Shown piece after piece: positions 9,122-19,127 of a stretch of 64,000 bases of DNA. Each line of letters starts with the position of its first letter. Position 1 is the stretch's first letter. The notes beneath the pieces are model-generated. The model saw only the letters and a list, made by a program, of their open reading frames with translations. It was not told the DNA's origin and made no database searches. Where the stretch lies: contig JAJPIX010000062.1 of the NCBI GenBank assembly GCA_021324545.1, positions 1 to 64,000 on the forward strand. Direction: 5' to 3'. Position numbers and translations under genes: made by a program. This stretch comes from Alphaproteobacteria bacterium (lineage in GTDB: Bacteria > Pseudomonadota > Alphaproteobacteria > Micropepsales > Micropepsaceae).

Positions 9122-10381
9122 CTATTGCGTATAGCCGTTCGCGCGGTCGATTTCCGCGATGGCCGCCGCGTGGGCCAGCGTGGCCGGATGGCACCCGTTG
9201 GCCACACGGTGAAAAAGGATTTGCGCCTTGTCCTTGTCTCCTTCGATCATCTCCAGTTCGCCGATGAAGGCGGTGGCTTCGCAGTCTTCCGTAGTGCGAA
9301 GCCGGTCCGGTGCGGCAAGCGCCGTATTCAGCAATTCGCCGGGCCCGGATGTTCCCAGAAACATGGAGACGGCGGGGCCCGGCCAGCGGCGAAGATCCTC
9401 CGGCGTCAGTTGCCGCAGGATGGACTTGTCGCTGTCGCCTGCGCGCGCGTGTGCGATGTAGCGCCACAGTGCGATGTACAGATCGGCGGGCATCGCGCGT
9501 GCGCAGAGATCGAATTCGCCCGCCGCTTCATCGAAGCGCGCGCGGCCGAAATTCGCAAAGGCCCGGTTGCGGTGGGCAAAAACCAGTGTTGGGTCCATTG
9601 CCAGGGCACGGTCGTAATCCTTGACCGCCCTGTCGAATGCGCCTGCCGATGTGAAGACGTCGCCGCGGCCCATGTACCAGTCCGCGACATTGGGATTTAG
9701 CCGGATCGCGGCGTCAAAATCCTTCTCGGCCTGCCCCAGATTGCCGAAATTGAGCCAGAGAACGCCGCGGTTGCGCAAGGCTTCGTCCAGTTCTGGGTCG
9801 CCGGCGATGGCAGCATTGTAGGCACTGATCGCGCCGCCCAGCGCGCGCATGCGCACAAGGGCGTTGCCGCGCTGGAAATAGAAATAGGGTGTCTGATGCT
9901 CGGCGAACTCCGCGGCGTCGAAATCCGCCAGCGCGCTGCGCACGTCGCCTTGCTGCCAGAACAGATTGCCCCGCAGCTGGCGCGCGGTCTCGTTGTTCGG
10001 ATCGCTTGCGATGACCGCGTCCAGATCGCTGCGGGCGGCGGTGTAATCCCGCAGCAGCATTTCGGCGCCGGCGCGTGTCAGACGCGCGGCGGTGTATTGG
10101 GGATAAAGTGCGACCGCTTCCCCGGCATCAGACAATGTCCGCCGGTAGTCGTGGTTTCGGCCGTAAAGCTGGGCGCGGGCCAGATAGGCAAGCGCCTTTT
10201 CCCATCGCGTCAGCCATGGCGAGCCGACAGCGCGGCTGAGATAGGAAATGCCCTCTTCGTTTGCCTGAACCGTATAGTCGTAAAGCCCCCGCGCAAGCGG
10301 ATATTCCCGCCAGCCAAGCGCGGCCAGCGCGGCCAGGCAGGCAGCCCCCACAAGCCGAAGTACGACCGTCTCTCTATCCAC
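9122..10381 (-). CDS. Membrane-anchored tetratricopeptide repeat protein
   Basis: 419-residue TPR protein. The GTG at 10381, behind a strong G-rich ribosome-binding site, gives a single N-terminal membrane anchor ([19 protein letters not shown]). A run of TPR units follows (for example [39 protein letters not shown] and [19 protein letters not shown]), probably facing the periplasm. An upstream in-frame extension of 72 basic residues is rejected because it lacks protein-like composition and overlaps the divergent promoter region. The specific partner is unknown. It heads the minus operon leading into lipA. Confidence 0.85.
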   Translation of the reverse strand: MDRETVVLRLVGAACLAALAALGWREYPLARGLYDYTVQANEEGISYLSRAVGSPWLTRWEKALAYLARAQLYGRNHDYRRTLSDAGEAVALYPQYTAARLTRAGAEMLLRDYTAARSDLDAVIASDPNNETARQLRGNLFWQQGDVRSALADFDAAEFAEHQTPYFYFQRGNALVRMRALGGAISAYNAAIAGDPELDEALRNRGVLWLNFGNLGQAEKDFDAAIRLNPNVADWYMGRGDVFTSAGAFDRAVKDYDRALAMDPTLVFAHRNRAFANFGRARFDEAAGEFDLCARAMPADLYIALWRYIAHARAGDSDKSILRQLTPEDLRRWPGPAVSMFLGTSGPGELLNTALAAPDRLRTTEDCEATAFIGELEMIEGDKDKAQILFHRVANGCHPATLAHAAAIAEIDRANGYTQ

Positions 10382-10548
10382 GCCCCCGGTTTCCCCGCCC
10401 GGCTTTCTGGCTCCGACGCCTTTCGGATAATAAAGCGAACGGGGCCGGACCCGTGTGCCTTTTCGGCCATTCTTTGGTTTGTTTCGGAGCCGGCAAGCCG
10501 CTAGTTTGCCGCCAAGACGGGCCCTTAAGAGCCGGTGGGAGCGAAATC

Positions 10549-12150
10549 GTGACAGTTGCCAATATCGCCGCGGCTTCCGGCGAGGATGTCGTGCCATTCG
10601 ATGTGACCCGGGCGCACAAGCCGGTCTTTCTTGCGCTTGTCGAGGCGCGGGCGCGCTACGGCCGCGCGCGGCCGGCCATCGTGGACGGCGACGAACGGGT
10701 CCTGACCTATGACGAAATCATTCGGGCCTCGCTGGCCTTGGGCCACGCGCTGAAAAAGGGAACGCGCCCGGGCGAGAGCGTTGGCGTCATGCTGCCCACG
10801 GGCGCGGGCGCGGTGGTCGCTTTTTTCGCCATCTCGGCCTACGGCCGCGTGCCCGCGATGCTGAACTTCACGGCGGGGGCGGCCGGTATTCGCGCCGCGC
10901 TCCGTACCGCGCAGATCAAGCGCATCGTCACCGCGCACAAATTCATCGAACTTGCCAAGCTCCAGCCGCTGGTGGATGCGCTCAAGGATGATGTGCAGTT
11001 CGTCTATCTGGAAGATGTGCGCGAGAAGCTTTCGCCGCTCGACAAGGCATTCGCGATTGCCGGCCAGTTCCTGCCCCGGTTGGTCGTTGCGCAGCCTGCG
11101 CACGATACGCCGGCGGTGATCCTTTTCACCTCCGGTACGGAAGGCGACCCGAAGGGCGTGGCGCTGTCCCATCGCAACCTGCTTGCCAATGTGGAACAGG
11201 TGCGTGCGCACATCGCCATCTACCCCACCGACGTTCTGTTCAATCCGCTGCCGACCTTTCACTGTTTCGGGCTCACCGTGGGCGCACTGATGCCGCTCTA
11301 CCTCGGCATCAAGGCGGTGTTTCACCCCACGCCGCTGCAGCCGCATGAGATTGTCCGCCGCATCAAGGCCACCGGCGCCACCATCCTCCTTTCGACCGAC
11401 ACCTTCATCTCGCAATATGCCCGTGCCGGCGAACAGGGCGATCTCAATTCGCTCAGGCTTGCCGTGTGCGGCGCCGAGCGCCTGCGCGACGAGACGCGCC
11501 AGCTCTTTCGCAGAAAATACTCCATCGAGCTTCTGGAAGGTTATGGCGTGACCGAAGCATCGCCTGTTGTTGCCGCCAACCAGCCCGGCGCCAACAGGCC
11601 GGGGACGGTCGGCCATATCATGCATGGCATGGACTATAGGCTGGACCCGGTGGAAGGCATCCCGAATGCCGGCCGCCTGGTCATCCGCGGGCCCAATGTG
11701 ATGCTGGGCTACATCAAGGCCGACAATCCGGGCGTCATCGTGCCGCCGGCGGACGGCTGGTACGACACCGGCGATGTGGTGAGCGTGGATCAGGACGGAT
11801 TCATCTCGATCAAGGGCCGCCTCAAGCGCTTTGCCAAGATCGGTGGCGAGACGGTGTCGCTTGCGGTCGTGGAAAATTGCGCGTCCGCGCTTTGGCCAGA
11901 TCATTGTCACGCTGCCGTAGCCGTTCCCAACGGCCGCAAGGGCGAGCAGATCGTGCTGGTGACAACCAATCCCGAAGCCTCCCGCCACGATCTGATCGGC
12001 TGGGCGCACAATCACGGCGTACCCGAACTGGCGGTGCCGCGCCGCATCGTTCATGCGGATGCCATTCCCGTGCTCGGCACCGGCAAGACCAACTACAAGG
12101 AAGTGGAGTTGCTCGCGCGCGAAGACGCGCGGGCGGCTCAGGCCGTCTGA
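10549..12150 (+). CDS. AMP-binding acyl-ACP/acyl-CoA synthetase-like enzyme (Aas C-terminal type)
   Basis: 533-residue adenylate-forming enzyme. The P-loop is ILFTSGTEGDPKGVALSHRN, followed by the A-motif GYGVTEASP and the hinge WYDTGDVVSVDQDGFISIKGRLKRFAKIGGE; the catalytic Lys is in GTGKTNYKEVE. The overall pattern resembles the acyl-ACP synthetase half of E. coli Aas rather than long-chain FadD, and no acyltransferase domain is attached. It may therefore reactivate free fatty acids for phospholipid repair. GTG at 10549 follows a GGTGGGA site by 8 nt. Its 3' end overlaps the convergent nat gene by 13 bp. Confidence 0.85.
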   Translation: MTVANIAAASGEDVVPFDVTRAHKPVFLALVEARARYGRARPAIVDGDERVLTYDEIIRASLALGHALKKGTRPGESVGVMLPTGAGAVVAFFAISAYGRVPAMLNFTAGAAGIRAALRTAQIKRIVTAHKFIELAKLQPLVDALKDDVQFVYLEDVREKLSPLDKAFAIAGQFLPRLVVAQPAHDTPAVILFTSGTEGDPKGVALSHRNLLANVEQVRAHIAIYPTDVLFNPLPTFHCFGLTVGALMPLYLGIKAVFHPTPLQPHEIVRRIKATGATILLSTDTFISQYARAGEQGDLNSLRLAVCGAERLRDETRQLFRRKYSIELLEGYGVTEASPVVAANQPGANRPGTVGHIMHGMDYRLDPVEGIPNAGRLVIRGPNVMLGYIKADNPGVIVPPADGWYDTGDVVSVDQDGFISIKGRLKRFAKIGGETVSLAVVENCASALWPDHCHAAVAVPNGRKGEQIVLVTTNPEASRHDLIGWAHNHGVPELAVPRRIVHADAIPVLGTGKTNYKEVELLAREDARAAQAV

Positions 12151-12962
12151 CGGGCGCGCATCACTTCTTCGTGCCTGGCGCAAATCTTCGGCCAGAGCGA
12201 CCTGGCCTCAGGCACATCCAGGTCAAAGGCTCTTGCAAGCGTGGCGCGCAAATCGCTCGCGTCCGCAAGCACGCGCTCCGCGCGGATGCCGTTAGGGCCC
12301 ACATGGCGCAGAATCCGGCCGCGCAACACTACAAGGCCGTCGCCGGCAAATCGCTGGCAGACGAGGTTCTGCACAAACACGGAATCGGGTTGTGTCTGCA
12401 GCCAGTCGCACTTCGCCGCCAGCAGCGCTTCATCGGCGGGGGCCAGATTGAAGTCGAAAGATGGCGCACCGCCATACGGATGGTTGGTCAGCCGCCACCA
12501 GCCGGGGTCCGCTTCCTCCAGGGCAAAATCAAAACCGTTCGAGGTGAATTTGCCCCGCACGACGCGGATGGGATCGATCGGGCCGTCGCCGAAGCCGACA
12601 TCGGCAAGATAGAGGCCTTCCGGCAAATCGACCCGCAGCACCAGATGATTGCCGGCCATATGGTCGCCGCCCGCAATCCGCATGACGGCGCCTGTGGCGC
12701 GGGCGACCTTGAAGCCGAGTTCGGCCAGAGCCCAGCCGAACAGCCCGTTCATTTCGTAGCACCATCCGCCTCGCCTTCGATTCACCATCTTGTCGTAAAT
12801 GGCCGGCCGCTCGATAGTCACACGCCGGCCCAGCTGCACGTCCAGATTTTCGTAGGGAATGGCCTGAAGATGCGCGCGGTGCAGCGCGGTCAGGCCTGCA
12901 AGGTTTCGCTCCACGGGCGCATCAAAGCCGATCCTGTCCAGATATTGCTTTACGTCCATCAT
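12138..12962 (-). CDS. nat: Arylamine N-acetyltransferase
   Basis: 274-residue NAT family enzyme transferring acetyl groups from acetyl-CoA to arylamines and hydrazines. The catalytic triad is recognisable: Cys in NRRRGGWCYEMN (about residue 68), His in MAGNHLVLRV and Asp in YLADVGFGD. The PYENLDVQLGR motif near residue 36 is characteristic. Physiological substrate unknown; xenobiotic detoxification is the usual inference. It is divergent from phoD (100 bp) and overlaps the convergent synthetase gene. Confidence 0.95.
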   Translation of the reverse strand: MMDVKQYLDRIGFDAPVERNLAGLTALHRAHLQAIPYENLDVQLGRRVTIERPAIYDKMVNRRRGGWCYEMNGLFGWALAELGFKVARATGAVMRIAGGDHMAGNHLVLRVDLPEGLYLADVGFGDGPIDPIRVVRGKFTSNGFDFALEEADPGWWRLTNHPYGGAPSFDFNLAPADEALLAAKCDWLQTQPDSVFVQNLVCQRFAGDGLVVLRGRILRHVGPNGIRAERVLADASDLRATLARAFDLDVPEARSLWPKICARHEEVMRARQTA

Positions 12963-13062
12963 GCAGGGTTCTGTGCGATTGCCGGTTGCCGTTCTTGCGC
13001 CGCGATGGGTCTCTGCTTCAATCTAGGGTTCGAGCGGGCCATTCTTCAATTCCGGGGGCATC

Positions 13063-14865
13063 ATGAAAATTCATCGCCGCCATGCACTTTCGTTGCTTGC
13101 GCTTTCGACGGCTGCACCATTTGCGGTTACCGGCGAACGCGCGGCCGCCTATTCCGGCGACGTGTCATTCGACCATGGCGTGGCCAGCGGCGATCCGCTT
13201 CAGGATCGCGTCGTCTTGTGGACGCGGGTCACGCCCAAAGACTCCGCCGCCGGCGTTATTCCGGTGTCCTGGGAGGTCGCCGAAGATGCCGATTTCCGGC
13301 GCATGGCCGCGAACGGGACGTTCACGACGCACGCGGACCGCGACTTCACGGTGAAGGTGGATGCGTCCGGCCTGTCGCCGTCGCGGGAATATTTCTATCG
13401 CTTCCGCTGCGGCGGCGCTGTCTCTCCTGTGGGCCGCACCCGCACATTGCCCGATGGTTCGGTTGACAGGCTAGTGCTCGCCTTTGTCACCTGCTCGCTT
13501 TACCCGGGCGGCTATTTCAATGCCTACGACCACATCTCGAAGCTCGATCGCGTCGATGCGGTTGTGGAGCTTGGGGACTACTATTACGAATACGGCGCCG
13601 CGGACACCGATTTCGGCATGGAGATCGGCCGCAAGCTGAACCGCATTCCCGAACCGCCGCACGACACGGTCACGCTGGCTGACTATCGCATGCGCCATGC
13701 GCTCTACAAGCGCGATCCCGATCTGCAGGCGGCGCATGCGCGCGCGCCGTGGATTTGCGTGTGGGACGATCACGAAACCGCCAACGACAGTTGGGTGGGC
13801 GGGGCGGAAAATCATCATCCCAAAACCGAAGGCCCGTGGCTGCTGCGCGAAGAAGCCGCCATCCGCGCCTACTACGAATGGATGCCGATCCGGGAGCCGG
13901 AGCCCGGCCGTGCATTCGAGGCGATCAACCGCTCGTTCCAGTTCGGCGATCTCGCCACGCTCATCATGGTGGAGTCCCGGCTGGTGGCGCGCTCGCAACA
14001 GCTCGAATACGATCCGCCCACGATCCCGCTTGCCGTTTACACATCGTCCGATCCGGCGACTCGCCGGCAGGTCACCGATCCGGCCATCATCGCCCGCGTG
14101 ATGAAGGCCGCCAGATCCGGCGGCAAGCCCCCTGCCCCCTACGCGATCGGCCCCGATGTGAAGGCGCTTGAAGCGATCATCAACGATCCCGAACGCCAGA
14201 TGCTGGGCACGCGGCAGGAAGAATGGCTGGCGCTGGAAATCGCAAAGTCCGTCTCGGCCGGTACGCCCTGGCAGATTTTCGGCAACCAGGTGGTGATGGC
14301 CCGCGTGCGCGCGCCGGATCTCTACAAGGCGGCCGGTCCGGAGAAATTCCGGCAGTTTCTTGCAAGCCTTCCACCCGGCCCGGTCCGTGACCGTATCGAA
14401 CAGACCGCCATGCTTTTCACCTTTCCGGTTCCCTTCGATCTGGACGGATGGGACGGCTACCCCGCCGCACGCGAGCGCATGTATGACGCGATCAAGGCTT
14501 CCAACGCCAATGCCGTGATCGTGTCGGGCGACAGCCACGCCTTCTGGGTCAATCAGCTTTACGACGCCGCGGGCACAACCCGGGTGGCGGCCGAATTCGG
14601 GACGAGCTCCATCACCAGCCCGTCGCCTGGCGACTATGTGCCCGGCATCGATCTCGGCCGGATCATTATGAGCGAAAACCGCGAAGTGATGTTCAATGAC
14701 CAGCGCAGGAAGGGCTACACGCTGCTCACCATCACGCGCGATGGCGTGGTTGGCGAGCTTGTGGCCGTCGACCAGCTGGCCAAGCCCTACGCCGCAACGA
14801 CGCTCGCGCGATACCGTGTGAGCCCCGCGCAGGGCCCGGGCATTGGCGATATCGTGAAGTCCTGA
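13063..14865 (+). CDS. phoD: Alkaline phosphatase D, Tat-exported
   Basis: 600-residue PhoD-family phosphatase/phosphodiesterase. The N-terminus carries a twin-arginine motif (HRRHALSLLALS) and a hydrophobic stretch ending near residue 27, implying Tat export with cofactor bound. Metal-ligand motifs include ELGDYYYEYG, CVWDDHETANDSW and VIVSGDSHAFW. An N-terminal PhoD beta domain (SGDVSFDHGVASGDPLQDRVVLW) precedes the metallophosphatase core. A GGGGGC site precedes the ATG. The stop touches the stop of the convergent exoprotein gene with no spacer. Regulation by phosphate is plausible, but no Pho box was recognised. Confidence 0.93.
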   Translation: MKIHRRHALSLLALSTAAPFAVTGERAAAYSGDVSFDHGVASGDPLQDRVVLWTRVTPKDSAAGVIPVSWEVAEDADFRRMAANGTFTTHADRDFTVKVDASGLSPSREYFYRFRCGGAVSPVGRTRTLPDGSVDRLVLAFVTCSLYPGGYFNAYDHISKLDRVDAVVELGDYYYEYGAADTDFGMEIGRKLNRIPEPPHDTVTLADYRMRHALYKRDPDLQAAHARAPWICVWDDHETANDSWVGGAENHHPKTEGPWLLREEAAIRAYYEWMPIREPEPGRAFEAINRSFQFGDLATLIMVESRLVARSQQLEYDPPTIPLAVYTSSDPATRRQVTDPAIIARVMKAARSGGKPPAPYAIGPDVKALEAIINDPERQMLGTRQEEWLALEIAKSVSAGTPWQIFGNQVVMARVRAPDLYKAAGPEKFRQFLASLPPGPVRDRIEQTAMLFTFPVPFDLDGWDGYPAARERMYDAIKASNANAVIVSGDSHAFWVNQLYDAAGTTRVAAEFGTSSITSPSPGDYVPGIDLGRIIMSENREVMFNDQRRKGYTLLTITRDGVVGELVAVDQLAKPYAATTLARYRVSPAQGPGIGDIVKS

Positions 14866-17800
14866 TCAGGGAAACAGGATCAGATTGCCCTTGTGCTTCG
14901 GCTCCATATAGGTGCGGTGCGCAAAATTGAACGCGTATTGCGGGCCTGTGAGCTGGGCAGCGCTGAGGCCCCCGACTTTCGTACCGATCTTCTTGTTCGC
15001 GAAAATCAGGAACCGTCCACCCCCGGACGTCACGGCAACACCGTTCTTACCGGCGTTGTTGATGAATCGGCCGTTGGCCGCAAGAACCAGCGCATCGCCG
15101 CTGCCCTTGGCCCGGACATGCCGGTCGAGTGTCAAATCTCCACCAGATGCGGTAACCATGACATCGCCCTGCACGTTCAGGCCTGTCGAGAATCCGGCCG
15201 AGCCGATGACTAACGAGCTGTTGGTGTTGAAATCGACGTTGCCGGTTACGTCGCCTGCCAAAAGCGCGATGTCATTGTCCTTGTTCCTCAAGGTCACGTT
15301 GCCTGTCACGCTGAGCGCAAGCAATGCGGCATCGATCGGTTTTGTCTGCGTCACCGGCTTGGCGGAGCTGATGAGCAATGTACCGCCAACCTTCAGCGGG
15401 TCGTCCAGAACAAGAGCGCCGGCGCTTGCTTTGGACAATATCTCAACGTTTTCCCCATGCTTTGTGGTCAGCTGGTTGCCCGGGCCGATCGAAAACAGCA
15501 GCCGGCTGGGCGAAATGCCCCTGATGGCTTTCTTGAGCGCATTGATGTCGGTGCTCAGGTGCCCGACGCCAGGAAGTTGCAGGTAATCCTGGAACAGCCC
15601 GCCGTCATTATATCCGCCCGTGACACCAGTGTAGAAGATGTTCGTCTTCAATGGGCCGCTCGCGAAATAGACAAAGACCGTATGCGTCTTGCCGTTCGAA
15701 AGCGACCCGTGTGGGAGCGCAAGATAAATTGCGCTGTCGGCTCCAATCCAGGCCATGCCTTTGGCCTTGCCGTCGACTCTCACAATGACGGATCCCGTTG
15801 CCGGCACGGGCCCACCCAGGTTGATTCCAGTGTTGATGACGTCGGGGCTCCCGGCCCATTTGAGCCATGGATAGGCAAAGTTCGCAGTACCCCAATCGGT
15901 CCCGGAAAAGCCGGTCGGCAAGAATCCGTTCTTCAGCACATCGGTCGCTTCGCCGGTTACACCCGATGCGTTTGCGATGTTGCCGACGCCCTTGGCCGTG
16001 TCGTCCAGACCGCTGGTGAAGAGGTCCCAGTATGAATTCGTTATCGTTGCGGCGTTGGAATAGCCCAGAAGCCCTCCCACATGGTCGCCGGCTCCATTTC
16101 CAATGACCCAACCGTAGGCATAGCTTTGGTCGATCGTGCCCTGGCTGTAGCCGACAAGGCCGCCGGCATCATCGGTGGCGCCATTGGCCGTCACGGGTCC
16201 GCCCGCGTAGGAGCGCGAAATCGTGCCGCCCAGGTCCTGACCGACCAGGCCTCCGATGAAAGAATTGTCCCCGGCGGTTATCACATGCGCGATCGCGTAA
16301 GACCGGGTGATCGCGCTGCCCGCCCGATTGCGCCCGACAAGTCCGCCGCCGTTGCCGTCGCCGGCAAGAATTGAAACCGTTCCATAAGCGCTGGATTTGT
16401 CGATTGCGCCGCCATTGTTTCCGACAAGTCCGCCCACCTCGTTTTCCGCGGGGCTGTTTGCCGAGACTTTGCCGTTGAAACTCACGCGGGTGAGCGTTCC
16501 GAGATTCAGGCCGGCAAATCCGCCAATGTCGAAACTCCCGGTCGGATCGGTCCCGGCGACGGTCGCGGTTGACGAGGCCTGGTCATTGATGGTCCCGGTG
16601 ACGTCATTGACGCCTACAAACCCGCCAATTTCGTCTCCGCCAATTCCGCTGACGGATCCGGCCGCGGTTGTATTGCCGCCGATTGTGCCGGAGTTTTTGC
16701 CGACAAACCCTCCGACGTCCTGCGACGTTCCGAGGCCATCGACCGTATCATCCGCCTGGCTGGCGTCCGCAATTATGCCCGCGGAATTGTTCAGGCCCGC
16801 GATGCCGCCGATCATGTCGGATGTGCCGGCGCCTTTTATGGTTGAATTGATGCTCGCGACAGCATCGAGCGTGCCGCCGTTGTATCCGGCGACGCCCCCA
16901 ATCGCGTCGCCCGGCCCGGGCGCCGTGACGACCACGCCATCGCTGTCGGAAAATGTGATCTGGGCCGCGTTGTCGCCCACAATCCCGCCGATATAGACGA
17001 GGTTCAGGCCAGGCCCTGTCGCCGAGACTTTGCCGCCGATCACCTGAATTCCGTAAATCGAACCGTTGTTGAGCCCGGCCAGCACGCCGACATTTGGCTG
17101 TCCGCCCTGGTTGACGGAGCTGACATGCGGATTCCGGAAAATGATGCTTTGAACTTTTGCACCGGCTTCTATCTTCGAGAACAGGCCCACATTGCCGTCA
17201 GTCGAATCCTTGATCGTTAGATTGGTGATCGTGAAGCCGTCGCCGGTCAGCTGTCCCGTGAAATTGCTGAGCGGAATGAACCCTGCGCCGGAATTCCATG
17301 TCTTGGTCGCGCTGGCATCGATGTCCTCGCAGATTTCGTAGGTACCGGAAAGATTTGTCTCGACGCTCTGCAACTGGGCAATGCTATGGATGAGCATATA
17401 CGCTGTGAGATCGTTCGGAGCGACGACCGAAATTCGCGCGGCGTAGTTCGTGGGATGCGCAAAATCGACCGGGTTGTAGCGCAGGAAGACCTGGCCGCCA
17501 TGGCTCCAGTCTACGGACGAAGAACCCTTGAATTTGACGGTACCAGTCGGGTTTTGACCGGTGTTGTCCGCATAAAGCGCCAGATAGCTCGATCCGGCAT
17601 TCGAGAATTTGACGCCATCATGGAAGACAATGCTGTGGTACGCCGACAATGTCAGATAGTGGCTCGTATTGACCGCAAGACTTGCGTCGACAAGGACATC
17701 CCCGGCCCCCGTGCCTGCCCCGCTCCCGGCCACGATGGCGACAGACCCGTTCTTCAGGGCCTTCTTGATGGCGGAAACAAGAAGAACGGAGTTTGGCCCG

Positions 17801-18903
17801 ACAGGTTCAAATGTGCCGTTAGCCGCGTTCACATTCGTCGTTTGGCCCGTCGCCTTGATTGTGAGATTCCAGGGGTCCAGCAGCAATTCACCGGCCGTTC
17901 CCTGTGCTGCGTTCAGATTGGTCAGCCCCTGAAATGCCAGATTTCCATGGCTTGACACTTCCGCCGAGCCGCCGTTGCCCTTGCGGGTTCCGCGCGCGAC
18001 GATGCGGCCGTCGAATTCGGTGGCCTTTTGCGACCAGACAACCACATGGCCGCCGCTGCCCGCCGTGCCGCTGGCAGTGATGCGGGCGCCTTTCTGGACC
18101 AGCGTGGTGCCGGCGTTGCGCACCCGGCCCGAAACGAATCTGTCGCCCGCGACGGCGCCGCCATGCTTGTCGCCGCCGACAAGCACGATGCCGCCCTTGC
18201 GGCCGGAGGCGGAAATCTCGGCGCCCCTTGCGAGATTTGTGAAGCGGCCGGTCGCGATGACGGTGCCGCCGTCGCCGTTGGCCCGCTGCGCGGAGATGGT
18301 TCCGGAAATCTTTGTCTCTCCGGAAGCGATCACGTTCACGCGCGGTCCCGAAATCGATCCGCTGACCGTCGTGTTGCGTCCGCTCAGCCTGACGGTGCCG
18401 CCCGAACGGATCTGCCCGTCGTCGATCACGTCGCCGGCAGGCTTGCCGGTCAGGCGCAGGTGCCTTTTCCCGTCCGCGAACAGATCACCATCGGCCACCC
18501 GGCTGGTGGCGGCAAAGCTTCCCTGGGTGTTCACCCGGCCACTGCCGGTGATCACCACCCCTTGCGGATTGACGAGATAGACCGAGCCTGTGCTCCGGAG
18601 CTGTCCGGCGATGCGCGAAACATCGCCGCCGTTCACAAGGTTCAACGTGGCGCCATGCCCGTTGTCGAAGCTGACGCGGTTGGATTTGCCGATCGAAAAG
18701 CTGTTCCAGTTGATGATGCCGGTCTGGCTCGACTGGTCGATGACGAGCGCTCCGCCGCCGTGATGGCGGATCGTCCCCTGCCCGCTCGTGTAGTGGCCAT
18801 GTCCCGGCAGACCGCCGGCCCAGGCAACCCCACCCAGCGCAACAGCCAGCGCAAGGCTGCTCGCGCCGTTCTTCAACAGCGAAAGACCAACGGATCGACA
18901 CAT
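14866..18903 (-). CDS. Two-partner-secretion exoprotein (FHA-type TPS domain with GLUG repeats)
   Basis: 1345-residue secreted adhesin-like protein. A signal peptide (about residues 1-30) precedes a filamentous-haemagglutinin TPS secretion domain (about 38-150) with the diagnostic NWNSFSIGKSNRVSF and VYLVNPQGVVITGSG segments. Beta-helical adhesion repeats follow, then a GLUG-motif section about residues 565-975 (IGGLVGQ, AGGLVGYSQG, VGGLLGYSNA) corresponding to about 16.0-17.2 kb. The C-terminus resembles other FHA-like passengers. No TpsB (FhaC/ShlB) transporter gene is in the window, so the export partner must lie elsewhere. An AraC gene is divergent, 224 bp away. It ends directly against phoD. 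Likely function is surface adhesion or biofilm; target unknown. Confidence 0.88.
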   Translation of the reverse strand: MCRSVGLSLLKNGASSLALAVALGGVAWAGGLPGHGHYTSGQGTIRHHGGGALVIDQSSQTGIINWNSFSIGKSNRVSFDNGHGATLNLVNGGDVSRIAGQLRSTGSVYLVNPQGVVITGSGRVNTQGSFAATSRVADGDLFADGKRHLRLTGKPAGDVIDDGQIRSGGTVRLSGRNTTVSGSISGPRVNVIASGETKISGTISAQRANGDGGTVIATGRFTNLARGAEISASGRKGGIVLVGGDKHGGAVAGDRFVSGRVRNAGTTLVQKGARITASGTAGSGGHVVVWSQKATEFDGRIVARGTRKGNGGSAEVSSHGNLAFQGLTNLNAAQGTAGELLLDPWNLTIKATGQTTNVNAANGTFEPVGPNSVLLVSAIKKALKNGSVAIVAGSGAGTGAGDVLVDASLAVNTSHYLTLSAYHSIVFHDGVKFSNAGSSYLALYADNTGQNPTGTVKFKGSSSVDWSHGGQVFLRYNPVDFAHPTNYAARISVVAPNDLTAYMLIHSIAQLQSVETNLSGTYEICEDIDASATKTWNSGAGFIPLSNFTGQLTGDGFTITNLTIKDSTDGNVGLFSKIEAGAKVQSIIFRNPHVSSVNQGGQPNVGVLAGLNNGSIYGIQVIGGKVSATGPGLNLVYIGGIVGDNAAQITFSDSDGVVVTAPGPGDAIGGVAGYNGGTLDAVASINSTIKGAGTSDMIGGIAGLNNSAGIIADASQADDTVDGLGTSQDVGGFVGKNSGTIGGNTTAAGSVSGIGGDEIGGFVGVNDVTGTINDQASSTATVAGTDPTGSFDIGGFAGLNLGTLTRVSFNGKVSANSPAENEVGGLVGNNGGAIDKSSAYGTVSILAGDGNGGGLVGRNRAGSAITRSYAIAHVITAGDNSFIGGLVGQDLGGTISRSYAGGPVTANGATDDAGGLVGYSQGTIDQSYAYGWVIGNGAGDHVGGLLGYSNAATITNSYWDLFTSGLDDTAKGVGNIANASGVTGEATDVLKNGFLPTGFSGTDWGTANFAYPWLKWAGSPDVINTGINLGGPVPATGSVIVRVDGKAKGMAWIGADSAIYLALPHGSLSNGKTHTVFVYFASGPLKTNIFYTGVTGGYNDGGLFQDYLQLPGVGHLSTDINALKKAIRGISPSRLLFSIGPGNQLTTKHGENVEILSKASAGALVLDDPLKVGGTLLISSAKPVTQTKPIDAALLALSVTGNVTLRNKDNDIALLAGDVTGNVDFNTNSSLVIGSAGFSTGLNVQGDVMVTASGGDLTLDRHVRAKGSGDALVLAANGRFINNAGKNGVAVTSGGGRFLIFANKKIGTKVGGLSAAQLTGPQYAFNFAHRTYMEPKHKGNLILFP

Positions 18904-19088
18904 TGCAAAAGCTCCCCGCCTCGGGCGCGCAAGCGCTCAAAAAGGGCCAGCCGGGGGTCGTTGCCTCCCGCAGGCCCGGTCAAAACTGGCCGGCGCTCGC
19001 GAATTTTCATAATTTGCCGCAGCAATTGCTGTCTTGGTCTAAAGCGACAAACTTGGCCAAAAACGACATCGGGAAATGATTATGTTAA

Positions 19089-19110
19089 TGTCAGCTCCAA
19101 GAGGTGTCAG
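19089..19110 (+). repeat. Direct repeat TGTCAG-N10-TGTCAG ahead of the AraC gene
   Basis: Two TGTCAG copies start 16 bp apart, ending 17 bp before the AraC-type gene's ATG. Tandem half-sites on one DNA face are the usual form of AraC-family operators, so this may be an autoregulatory or leader site. It lies within the 224-bp divergent region shared with the exoprotein gene. Confidence 0.3.
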
Positions 19111-19127
19111 TTCGGAAGGTGTAAGGG

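Noticed and set aside
10382-10597. 72-residue extension of the TPR protein
   Set aside because: It is very basic, lies in the divergent promoter region and would hide the membrane anchor; the GTG at 10381 has a good ribosome site.
10525-12183. 552-codon minus-strand frame opposite the acyl-ACP synthetase
   Set aside because: The plus strand encodes all adenylation motifs; the antisense product has no family-like segment.
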